From the NCBI GenBank assembly GCA_913041775.1, contig CAJWJW010000087.1, forward strand, positions 1 through 5,987: DNA of 5,987 nt, in the 5' to 3' direction. This document shows, one piece after another, positions 1-5,987 of the stretch (position 1 is the first letter of the stretch; each line of letters opens with the position of its first letter). Under the pieces are notes generated by a model. That model searched no databases. It saw only the letters and a program-made list of their open reading frames with translations, and was not told the DNA's origin. The DNA comes from an uncultured Flavobacteriales bacterium. GTDB lineage: Bacteria; Bacteroidota; Bacteroidia; Flavobacteriales; UBA7430. Made by a program: the position numbers and the translations under genes.

Positions 1-928
1 CAAATGCTTCTTGTTTACTCTCATCTGTTAAAGTAAAAGTAACATTCATTTTAGATCGATCCTCTGTTGCTGCAACACCACTAAAGTTAGGGTTAGAATC
101 AATTTCATTGTAAAGTAAAGCTGCTTTTGCAGTATTTACGCCTTCAATCCATTCTATACCACCGTTTTTCTTTAACCATTCTAGGGTTAACATAGAGACA
201 TAAATAGGGAAAACCGGAGGAGTGTTAAACATAGACTCTTTACTAATATGTGTAGAATAATCTAACATAGTAGGAATAGAGCGCCCAGTTTTATTTAGAA
301 TTCCATCTTTAACAATAACTAGGGTAGCTCCTGCAGGACCCATATTTTTCTGTGCTCCAGCATAGATTAAATCAAATTTTGAAGCATCGAATTTACGAGA
401 GAATATATCCGATGACATATCGCAGACTAATAAAGTATCTCCAGAGACTTTAGGGAATTCTTGAAACTGTGTTCCAAAAATAGTATTGTTAGAAGTAAAA
501 TGTAAATAGTTTAAATCGCTATCTACAGTAAACTCTTTTGGTATATAAGAATAGTTTTTGTCTTTTGAAGAGGCTAAAACATCAATGTTACCAAGTTTTT
601 TAGCTTCTTTAATGGCTTTATCAGCCCAAGTACCCGTATTAATATATGCAGCTTTACCATCCACTTTTAGTAAATTCATAACAGTCATTAAAAACTGTGT
701 ACTTGCTCCACCTTGTAGGAAAAGTACAGAATACCCTTTAGGTAGTTCTAATAACTCTTTTACTAAAGCTACTGCATTGTCCATAACCGCAACGAAACCT
801 TTGCTTCTGTGCGAAACTTCGATTAAGGAAAGGTTGGAGTTGTTGAAATTTAAAACGGCTTGTGAAGCTTGTAGAAGAACTTCTTGAGGTAAAATGCAAG
901 GACCTGCACTAAAGTTGTGTTTTTTCAT
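1..928 (-). CDS. serC: Phosphoserine aminotransferase SerC (3' end beyond window)
   Basis: SerC is a PLP-dependent class V aminotransferase that converts 3-phosphohydroxypyruvate plus glutamate to O-phosphoserine plus 2-oxoglutarate in cytosolic serine biosynthesis. The related reaction in pyridoxal phosphate synthesis is possible. Reading the minus strand from the ATG at 928-926 gives 309 uninterrupted codons to the left window edge. The start MKKHNFSAGPCILP is the typical family N-terminus. Visible landmarks are the phosphate-binding GGAST (73-77), the NTGTW segment with the PLP-stacking Trp101, Asp170 in VCDMSSD, and the PLP Schiff-base Lys194 in YAGAQKNMGPAG. NTPPVFPIY lies at 235-243. 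SerC proteins are usually about 355-360 residues, so roughly 45-50 C-terminal residues lie outside the window. serA often follows serC in related genomes but cannot be checked here. The reading frame is intact and all key residues are present. The 109-codon plus-strand frame at 558-887 is an antisense shadow of this gene. Confidence 0.97.
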   Translation of the reverse strand, partial: MKKHNFSAGPCILPQEVLLQASQAVLNFNNSNLSLIEVSHRSKGFVAVMDNAVALVKELLELPKGYSVLFLQGGASTQFLMTVMNLLKVDGKAAYINTGTWADKAIKEAKKLGNIDVLASSKDKNYSYIPKEFTVDSDLNYLHFTSNNTIFGTQFQEFPKVSGDTLLVCDMSSDIFSRKFDASKFDLIYAGAQKNMGPAGATLVIVKDGILNKTGRSIPTMLDYSTHISKESMFNTPPVFPIYVSMLTLEWLKKNGGIEWIEGVNTAKAALLYNEIDSNPNFSGVAATEDRSKMNVTFTLTDESKQEAF

Positions 929-965
929 CTTAATGAGTCAGTTTAGCTTGAGTGAATAATTGATG

Positions 966-973
966 CAAAAATA
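966..973 (-). promoter_or_regulatory. Candidate -7 promoter element for serC
   Basis: Read on the minus strand this is TATTTTTG, an exact match to the Bacteroidota -7 consensus TAnnTTTG. It lies 37 bases upstream of the serC ATG, which would leave a 5' leader of about 30 bases. I found no TTG at the expected -33 distance (about 17-23 bases further upstream), so only half of the usual promoter is visible. An AT-rich region of this length can hold such a match by chance. Confidence 0.4.
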
Positions 974-1226
974 GGTATGTTTAAATAATATAGCTCCTTA
1001 TTATCTATTACTTTTCAAATTTGTTACTATGTTTAGCAGACTAAAACAGTAATTTTTGATTTGTTGCTTACTATATATTCTAACAATAGAAAATAAAGGT
1101 TATTTTAAAAAGGAATAAAATCAGATTCATTTATAGTAGAAGTTGGCCAAAATATGAGTGCGTAATTATTCCTCAAACACAAGTACAATTTTCGATTTCA
1201 TTTACTATTTTAATACAAAATACACT

Positions 1227-1234
1227 TATATTTG
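1227..1234 (+). promoter_or_regulatory. Candidate -7 promoter element for the methyltransferase-priA unit
   Basis: TATATTTG matches the Bacteroidota -7 consensus TAnnTTTG exactly. Transcription would begin near 1240, about 28 bases before the ATG at 1268. The last three bases (1232-1234) are the TTG that would be the most upstream possible start codon. If this promoter is used, that TTG would not be in the mRNA, which favours the ATG at 1268. No clear TTG is seen at the -33 distance, so the call rests on one element and its position. Confidence 0.4.
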
Positions 1235-1267
1235 CTAAGATTTAAATGGTTTAAAGGTATACCAAAG

Positions 1268-2437
1268 ATGAAAGTAGAGAAGAGTGGGAATTTCGAAATG
1301 ATAGCCAAAACGTATCATGGTTTGGAAGATGTACTAGCTAAAGAATTACTACAGCTGGGAGCACAAGATATAAAGACACTTCGTAGAGCGGTTAAGTTTA
1401 AAGGTGATATTGGCTTTATGTATAAGGCTAACTTGTCTTTACGTACTGCTGTAAGGATTATAAAACCTATAAAAACCTTCAAGGTAACTAATGAAGATGA
1501 GTTTTATAACGCTTTACAGTCTATAGACTGGGAGAAATACATGTCTATAGACGATACTTTTGCAGTTGATGCTTTTGTAAATTCTACGTATTTTAATCAC
1601 TCTTTGTACATAGCTCTTAAAACAAAAGATGCTATTGTAGATCAATTTAGAGATAAGTGCGGAATGCGTCCAGATGTAGATCTAGACAATCCTAATTTGA
1701 GAATTAATATTCATATTAGCGAAGATGCTTGTACTGTTTCTTTAGACAGTTCTGGTAAATCTCTTCACAAAAGAGGCTACCGTTTAGAAACCAACGAAGC
1801 ACCAATTTCTGAAGCCCTTGCCGCAGGATTAATTCTTTTAAGTGGTTGGGATAAAAAATCAAACTTTATTGATGGTATGTGTGGATCGGGGACTTTCCTA
1901 ATTGAAGCCGCTATGATAGCAGCCAACATTCCAGCAAATATTCATAGACCTCATTTTGCTTTTGAAGATTGGCCTAATTTTGATGCTGAGCTTTGGGAAT
2001 TAATAAAAGAAAGTCAATTAAAAAAATCTTCAGATTGTTACGGCAAAATTATCGGTTACGATATTGATCCTGCTGTAGTAGCATCAGCTAAAATAAACAT
2101 TGCCAGTGCAGGACTAGAAGAGTATATTGAGTTAGAGTGTGTAAACTTCTTTGATACTTTAAAGCCAGAAGGACCAACACATTTAGTGTTTAATCCTCCT
2201 TATGGAGTTCGTCTTCAAGGAGATATCCCTACACTTTACCAAAGTATTGGAGATACCTTAAAGAAAAATTACTCTGGTGCTGAAGCATGGTTCTTAACTT
2301 CTCATATGGAAGGATTAAAGCATGTTGGATTAAGGGCTTCCAGAAAAATTGAAATCTTTCAAGCAAAGTTAGAATGTAGATTTGTGAAATACGAAATGTA
2401 CAGAGGAACGAAGAAAGTGAAGCAACAAGAAGATTGA
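1268..2437 (+). CDS. THUMP-domain class I SAM-dependent RNA methyltransferase (RlmL/YpsC family)
   Basis: This is a predicted cytosolic N2-guanine RNA methyltransferase related to the N-terminal half of E. coli RlmL, which methylates 23S rRNA G2445, and to B. subtilis YpsC. In the 389-residue protein, an N-terminal ferredoxin-like part and THUMP domain (about 10-158) would bind RNA. HKRGYR (167-172) links to a Rossmann methyltransferase domain. SAM motif I is FIDGMCGSGTF (200-210), the motif around YDIDP is at 264-268, and the catalytic motif IV NPPYG is at 309-313. The length suits the stand-alone family; the RlmK half of E. coli RlmL is absent. I chose the ATG at 1268 over a TTG at 1232. 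It gives MKVEKSGNFEMIAKTYHGLE, close to the usual flavobacterial start, and the TTG sits inside a candidate promoter. The gene leads directly into priA, 3 nt away and in the same frame, so they are probably co-transcribed. The exact target nucleotide cannot be read from sequence, so no symbol is given. Confidence 0.93.
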   Translation: MKVEKSGNFEMIAKTYHGLEDVLAKELLQLGAQDIKTLRRAVKFKGDIGFMYKANLSLRTAVRIIKPIKTFKVTNEDEFYNALQSIDWEKYMSIDDTFAVDAFVNSTYFNHSLYIALKTKDAIVDQFRDKCGMRPDVDLDNPNLRINIHISEDACTVSLDSSGKSLHKRGYRLETNEAPISEALAAGLILLSGWDKKSNFIDGMCGSGTFLIEAAMIAANIPANIHRPHFAFEDWPNFDAELWELIKESQLKKSSDCYGKIIGYDIDPAVVASAKINIASAGLEEYIELECVNFFDTLKPEGPTHLVFNPPYGVRLQGDIPTLYQSIGDTLKKNYSGAEAWFLTSHMEGLKHVGLRASRKIEIFQAKLECRFVKYEMYRGTKKVKQQED

Positions 2438-2443
2438 TTTTTG
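2427..2443 (+). promoter_or_regulatory. Stop/start junction with weak purine-rich site before priA TTG start
   Basis: The methyltransferase stop TGA (2435-2437) is followed by TTT and then the priA TTG start (2441-2443), all in one reading frame. No ATG or GTG in the priA frame is available near the start; the TGA itself closes the frame upstream. A purine-rich AAGAAGA (2427-2433), 7 bases before the TTG, is the only ribosome-site-like sequence. The arrangement suggests that priA is translated by reinitiation or coupling after the upstream gene terminates. That is an inference from spacing. Confidence 0.45.
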
Positions 2444-4879
2444 GGGAAGCTACATACATACATAGATATAATCCTTCCTTTACCATTAAAGCAAAAATTT
2501 ACCTATCAGGTTGGCGACGAGCATATTTCGAATATCGAAATAGGCTGTAGGGTAGCAGTACCTTTTGGTAGTTCAAAAGTTTATGCAGGATTGGTTGATG
2601 CTATTCATAAAACAAAACCCGATTACGAGGTTAAGTTTATTATAGACGTTCTAGATGAGCGTCCTATAGCTTCTAGTAAACATCTTGAGTTATGGCAATG
2701 GATAGCAGACTACTATATGTGTTCTTTAGGAGAGGTAATGAATGCTGCCTTACCTTCTTCATTTAAACTTGCCAATGAAACCTCTATTGTTCTTCATCCC
2801 AACTGGGATGAGGATACGACAAAACTATCTGATGCAGAATATTTAATTGTAGATGCACTTTTACTGCAAAAACGATTGAAGATTCAAGAAATTGCTCAAA
2901 TTCTACAACGTAAAACTATTCTGCCCTTTATAAAAAAGATGCAAGAATTAAAAGTTATAGAACTCGAAGAAGAAATACTTGAACGTTTTAGGCCTAAAAC
3001 AAGACGTATGCTACGTCTTGCTGAAGGAATGAATACAGAGAAGGCAAAGACAATTTTAGCTGAACATAGAAGCTCTCCTCGCCAGGAAGAATTTCTAGAA
3101 CAATTTTTGTCTGAGCAAACGAACGAAGTATCCTTTCATTCCTTCTGTAAGAAATATGGATTTAAATCTGCCAATGTAAAAGGCCTCGTAATTAAGGGTA
3201 TTCTAGTGCTTTATGATTTAGAGGTTAATAGATTGGAGCAAACAGAAATGGAGGGTGCTCCTTTAGCTAAACTTAACGATGAGCAAGAAAAAGTTGTACA
3301 CGAATTAAAAAGCACAACTAAGCGGGTAAACCTCTTACATGGAGTTACTTCTAGCGGTAAAACGGAAGTATACATTCACCTGATTAAAGAGGCCGTAGAC
3401 GAAGGAAAACAAGTATTGTTTTTAGCACCCGAAATTGCTTTAACCACCCAATTAGTTTCTAGACTTGAACATGCCTTTGGAGACCTTGTAGGTGTTTATC
3501 ATTCTCGATTTGGAATGAATGAAAGAGCTGAACTTTGGAGAGATGTTAAGAATAATTTACGTTTCCCTATAATTATAGGTGCGCGTTCAGCCGTTTTTTT
3601 ACCCTTTGAAAATTTAGGTCTCATTATAGTAGACGAGGAGCACGAGAGTTCTTTTAAACAACAAGATCCTTCTCCTAGATACCATGCTCGAGATGTTGCA
3701 GTTTATATGGGACATCACTATAATGCACAGGTGGTTTTGGGCTCTGCAACACCCTCATTAGAATCAGCCTACAATGTACATAAGGGTAAGTATGGGATTC
3801 ATTCTCTAAAAAAACGTTACGGAGGTTTCAGCTTCCCAAAAGTACACAGAGTAGATATTGCACATGCTTATAAGCGAAAGAGAATGAATGGGCATTTTTC
3901 TGAGGCCTTATTAATGTCAATTCAAGCTACGTTAGACAAAGGTGAGCAAGTTTTACTCTTTCAAAATCGCAGAGGATTTGCTCCTCAGCAAGAATGCCAA
4001 TCTTGCGGACATGTACCTCAATGTAAACACTGCGATGTAAGCCTTACTTATCATAAAAGCTCTAGGAGTATCAGATGTCATTATTGTGGTTATTCAGAAA
4101 AAAATACCACTGCTTGTAAAGCTTGCAATAAACAGGATATAAAACTAAAAGGTTTTGGTACTGAAAAAATTGAAGATGAATTAATGAAGTTATTTCCAGA
4201 TCGTATAATTAAACGAATGGACTTAGATACTACTCGAAAGAAAAATTCCTACGAAGAAATATTAAATGCTTTTGAAGAGCAGGAAATCGACATACTTGTA
4301 GGTACACAAATGATTTCTAAAGGATTAGATTTCAATCATGTTGGTTTAGTGGGAGTTTTAAGTGCAGATCAGATGTTGAATTTCCCAGACTTTAGAGCTT
4401 ACGAACGAGCTTTTCAAATGCTCTGTCAGGTGTCTGGTAGAGCAGGGCGTAAGCAATCTGATAGTCAGGTAATTATACAAACTTTTCAGCCTGAGCATGA
4501 GGTTCTTAAATTAGTAGAAGACCATAATTATAAGGATTTACTAAAAGGTCAATTACAAGAAAGACAAGCTTTTAGATACCCTCCTTACCATAGACTTATA
4601 CATATTACAGTAAGAAATAGAAATAGAAGCGTTGTAGAGCAAGCTTCTTCATTATTGGCTAAATCTATGCGTACTGTATTTGAACACAGAGTGCTTGGGC
4701 CAGAATACCCTGCATTTGAAAGATTGAAAGGGTATTATCAGAAACAAATACTCTTAAAGATTGAACGTGATTTATCGTATCCCGATTCTAAGGATAAATT
4801 AAATCGCTTTGTAAATGCTATTTTATCGCAAGCAAATTTTAGAGGTTCAAAAATTAGAGTGGATGTAGATCCTTTTTAA
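2441..4879 (+). CDS. priA: Primosomal protein N' PriA, replication restart DNA helicase
   Basis: PriA is a superfamily 2, 3'-5' DNA helicase that recognises stalled forks and D-loops and starts reloading of the replicative helicase. The 812 residues contain the N-terminal 3'-DNA-binding domain (about 1-105, including LPLPLKQKFTY and GCRVAVPFG) and a winged-helix region (about 115-260). Helicase lobe 1 has Walker A GVTSSGKT (301-308), motif Ia LFLAPEIALTTQL (326-338), Walker B DEEH (398-401), the loop QQDPSPRYHARD (407-418) and GSATPS (434-439). Eight zinc-binding cysteines are all present (519, 522, 528, 531, 546, 549, 559, 562). Lobe 2 carries GTQMISKGLDF (621-631) and QVSGRAGR (663-670). 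A C-terminal domain follows, with RYPPYHRL (712-719), ending in DVDPF. The length is normal for Bacteroidota PriA and no key residue is missing. The start is TTG at 2441: an in-frame stop lies just upstream, and starting at the next ATG (about codon 93) would remove the conserved DNA-binding domain. It is probably co-transcribed with the methyltransferase gene. Confidence 0.97.
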   Translation: MGKLHTYIDIILPLPLKQKFTYQVGDEHISNIEIGCRVAVPFGSSKVYAGLVDAIHKTKPDYEVKFIIDVLDERPIASSKHLELWQWIADYYMCSLGEVMNAALPSSFKLANETSIVLHPNWDEDTTKLSDAEYLIVDALLLQKRLKIQEIAQILQRKTILPFIKKMQELKVIELEEEILERFRPKTRRMLRLAEGMNTEKAKTILAEHRSSPRQEEFLEQFLSEQTNEVSFHSFCKKYGFKSANVKGLVIKGILVLYDLEVNRLEQTEMEGAPLAKLNDEQEKVVHELKSTTKRVNLLHGVTSSGKTEVYIHLIKEAVDEGKQVLFLAPEIALTTQLVSRLEHAFGDLVGVYHSRFGMNERAELWRDVKNNLRFPIIIGARSAVFLPFENLGLIIVDEEHESSFKQQDPSPRYHARDVAVYMGHHYNAQVVLGSATPSLESAYNVHKGKYGIHSLKKRYGGFSFPKVHRVDIAHAYKRKRMNGHFSEALLMSIQATLDKGEQVLLFQNRRGFAPQQECQSCGHVPQCKHCDVSLTYHKSSRSIRCHYCGYSEKNTTACKACNKQDIKLKGFGTEKIEDELMKLFPDRIIKRMDLDTTRKKNSYEEILNAFEEQEIDILVGTQMISKGLDFNHVGLVGVLSADQMLNFPDFRAYERAFQMLCQVSGRAGRKQSDSQVIIQTFQPEHEVLKLVEDHNYKDLLKGQLQERQAFRYPPYHRLIHITVRNRNRSVVEQASSLLAKSMRTVFEHRVLGPEYPAFERLKGYYQKQILLKIERDLSYPDSKDKLNRFVNAILSQANFRGSKIRVDVDPF

Positions 4880-4880
4880 A

Positions 4881-4899
4881 TACTACATAGACTGTAGTA
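4881..4899. terminator. Small hairpin just after the priA stop, possible weak terminator
   Basis: TACTACA (4881-4887) and TGTAGTA (4893-4899) form a perfect 7-bp stem with a 5-base loop, starting one base after the priA stop codon. The stem is mostly A-T and no T-run follows it on either strand, so it is not a canonical Rho-independent terminator. It could be an mRNA 3'-end structure or a weak bidirectional terminator. Confidence 0.35.
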
Positions 4900-4950
4900 C
4901 CATCAATTAAAATGTGTTAATAGCAATATTATAGGCGAACAAGCAATTTG

Positions 4951-4988
4951 AATAGCTAATAACTAGATGTTTATTATTAACAGCTATT
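4951..4988. terminator. Imperfect AT-rich hairpin in the convergent spacer, possible bidirectional terminator
   Basis: AATAGC (4951-4956) pairs with GCTATT (4983-4988), and TAATAA (4957-4962) pairs with TTATTA (4974-4979). This leaves a 3-base bulge and an 11-base loop. It begins one base after the stop codon of the minus-strand THUMP-like gene and lies between two convergent genes, where a terminator is expected. It lacks a GC-rich stem and a downstream T-tract, so the call rests mainly on position. Confidence 0.3.
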
Positions 4989-4989
4989 C

Positions 4990-5987
4990 TCAGGCCTTCT
5001 TACAAAGAATAAGCATTGGTTTTTCAGCCATTAAGGTAGTAGCAAAAATATAATCCTCGCCGCCATCTTTCAGCTTTAAATTCTTCTTTAAGAGCTCAAT
5101 TTTTTGAGGAAAATTCCTGCAAGCCAAATTGGCTTTACCTCTACATAATTTAGCCAATGATTTTCTATCTGCATTTACAACTCCTGTAATTTTAAAAGTA
5201 CGACCAGGGAAGTCATGTACTAATTTGCTAGATGTATATAAATGAGAATGCTGATGTAATTTTAAAATTTTGTGCTTGTGTCCTACAGATTTAAATGCTC
5301 CAGCTTTCAAAACACTTGAGTTAGGTTCGTATAAATAGGTTAGTGGTTCAGAGTATGAACTAATAATACTTCGTTCATCTTCAAAATTAAATGATAACTC
5401 ATCTGTAAGAGTTTTTTTAATGTTTACACATTTAATTTGGGCACTCTTTTCTAAGCCCTTTTCGAGCAAATATAAAACCTCCTTACAATCGTTGTTTACA
5501 GAAAGTACATGAACTTCTTTTACAAATCCCAAATCACGAATAGTTTTTTGTATATCAAGTAATGGAGCTGTTTTAATTAAAACCTGATTGGCTTTTTCAA
5601 AAAATAAATCTTTAAGTTCAATTACATTTGGTTCACAGTCTTGAAGTCTAAAGACACGTTTACCTTCATTTCTACGGGCTGGATCTATAAATATCCAATC
5701 CAGCTGTTTTTGAGATGATAGACATTCAATTCCATCTCCAACATAAACTTCCACGTTTACCTGTTTAAAAGCATTGACGTTGTTTTCTACGATTGCAGCT
5801 AAGTCACTATTTCGCTCGCAATAAATAACGGACTCCCTATACATAGCTAAAATAGAAGTATCAATTCCAAAACCACCAGTTATATCAATTCCCCTTCCAT
5901 AATTTAAAATGAATCTTTTATAATTTGCTGTCTCTTCGGAGGAACACTGCTCCATAGATAAGCGAACGGGGTAAAGGATTAGTTCAT
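4990..5987 (-). CDS. THUMP-like domain class I SAM-dependent methyltransferase (5' end beyond window)
   Basis: This is a predicted cytosolic SAM-dependent methyltransferase of a Bacteroidota family with a C-terminal THUMP-like domain. It is probably RNA-directed, but I know of no proven substrate. From the right window edge, 331 codons are visible, ending at TGA (4992-4990). Numbering from there, SAM motif I is DITGGFGID (34-42), an acidic residue after strand 2 is Glu57, GDG is at 83-85, and the family signature FIDPARR is at 99-105. LIKTAPLLDI (136-145), NNDCKE (164-169), YLYEPN (217-222), DFPGR (258-262) and KDGGEDYIF (306-314) follow, with the THUMP-like domain at about 265-331. The ATG at 5955-5953 is not the true start. 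The frame stays open to the edge and encodes LYPVRLSMEQCSSEETA, a segment conserved in the family. Full-length relatives are near 390-400 residues, so roughly 60-70 N-terminal residues lie outside. It is convergent with priA, 110 nt away. Confidence 0.9.
   Translation of the reverse strand, partial: ELILYPVRLSMEQCSSEETANYKRFILNYGRGIDITGGFGIDTSILAMYRESVIYCERNSDLAAIVENNVNAFKQVNVEVYVGDGIECLSSQKQLDWIFIDPARRNEGKRVFRLQDCEPNVIELKDLFFEKANQVLIKTAPLLDIQKTIRDLGFVKEVHVLSVNNDCKEVLYLLEKGLEKSAQIKCVNIKKTLTDELSFNFEDERSIISSYSEPLTYLYEPNSSVLKAGAFKSVGHKHKILKLHQHSHLYTSSKLVHDFPGRTFKITGVVNADRKSLAKLCRGKANLACRNFPQKIELLKKNLKLKDGGEDYIFATTLMAEKPMLILCKKA

Larger units (their letters stand above)
929..1267. other. Divergent intergenic region between serC and the RNA methyltransferase gene
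   Basis: About 340 bases of very AT-rich DNA separate two divergently transcribed genes. Stops are frequent in all frames, and the only ATG-initiated frames are a few codons long (for example 934-960 on the plus strand, 8 codons), so I see no small gene here. One TAnnTTTG-type promoter candidate faces each gene close to its start. I found no tRNA-like fold, no riboswitch-like structure and no convincing direct or inverted repeat. The middle part, about 1000-1200, holds nothing I can name. Confidence 0.7.

Noticed and set aside
558..887. Open frame of 109 codons on the plus strand
   Set aside because: It lies antisense inside serC, which has full family motifs on the minus strand. Its translation shows no recognisable domain.
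929..1267. Possible small RNA, riboswitch or small gene in the divergent spacer
   Set aside because: I found no strong hairpin followed by a T-tract, no known riboswitch core and no open frame longer than a few codons. The length is ordinary for a divergent promoter region.
2435..2443. TGA as a sequencing error hiding a natural methyltransferase-PriA fusion
   Set aside because: Both proteins have complete termini and normal lengths for stand-alone families. A fusion of these two is not something I know of.
2229..2486. Open frame of 85 codons on the minus strand
   Set aside because: It is antisense across the methyltransferase-priA junction, with low-complexity hydrophobic translation and no family resemblance.
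1..5987. Novel defence, mobile or biosynthetic system
   Set aside because: All four genes belong to familiar housekeeping families with intact motifs. There are no transposase, integrase, phage or toxin-antitoxin genes, no repeat arrays, and no visible change in base composition.

Overview
This is an ordinary chromosomal housekeeping segment, most likely from a flavobacterium (Bacteroidota). The DNA is AT-rich. The proteins read like the Flavobacteriaceae versions of their families. Ribosome binding sites are weak or absent, and two candidate promoters match the Bacteroidota -7 element TAnnTTTG. No mobile element, CRISPR array, tRNA, rRNA or riboswitch was seen.

Layout, left to right: (1) 1-928, minus strand: serC, phosphoserine aminotransferase, with its C-terminal end cut off by the window edge. 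(2) 929-1267: a divergent intergenic region with one candidate promoter facing each way. (3) 1268-2437, plus strand: a THUMP-domain class I SAM-dependent RNA methyltransferase of the RlmL/YpsC family. (4) 2441-4879, plus strand: priA, the primosomal replication-restart helicase. It starts on TTG, 3 nt after the methyltransferase stop and in the same frame. (5) 4880-4989: a short convergent spacer with two AT-rich hairpins. (6) 4990-5987, minus strand: a second SAM-dependent methyltransferase, of the THUMP-like family. It is cut at its N-terminus by the right window edge.

The methyltransferase and priA almost certainly form one transcription unit. serC points away from it and the THUMP-like methyltransferase points towards it. 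The genes cover serine biosynthesis, probable rRNA modification and replication restart. Nothing in their content suggests a shared specialised pathway or a new system. The points worth a second look are start-site corrections (methyltransferase, THUMP-like gene), the single-stop in-frame junction before priA, and the weak terminators between the convergent genes.
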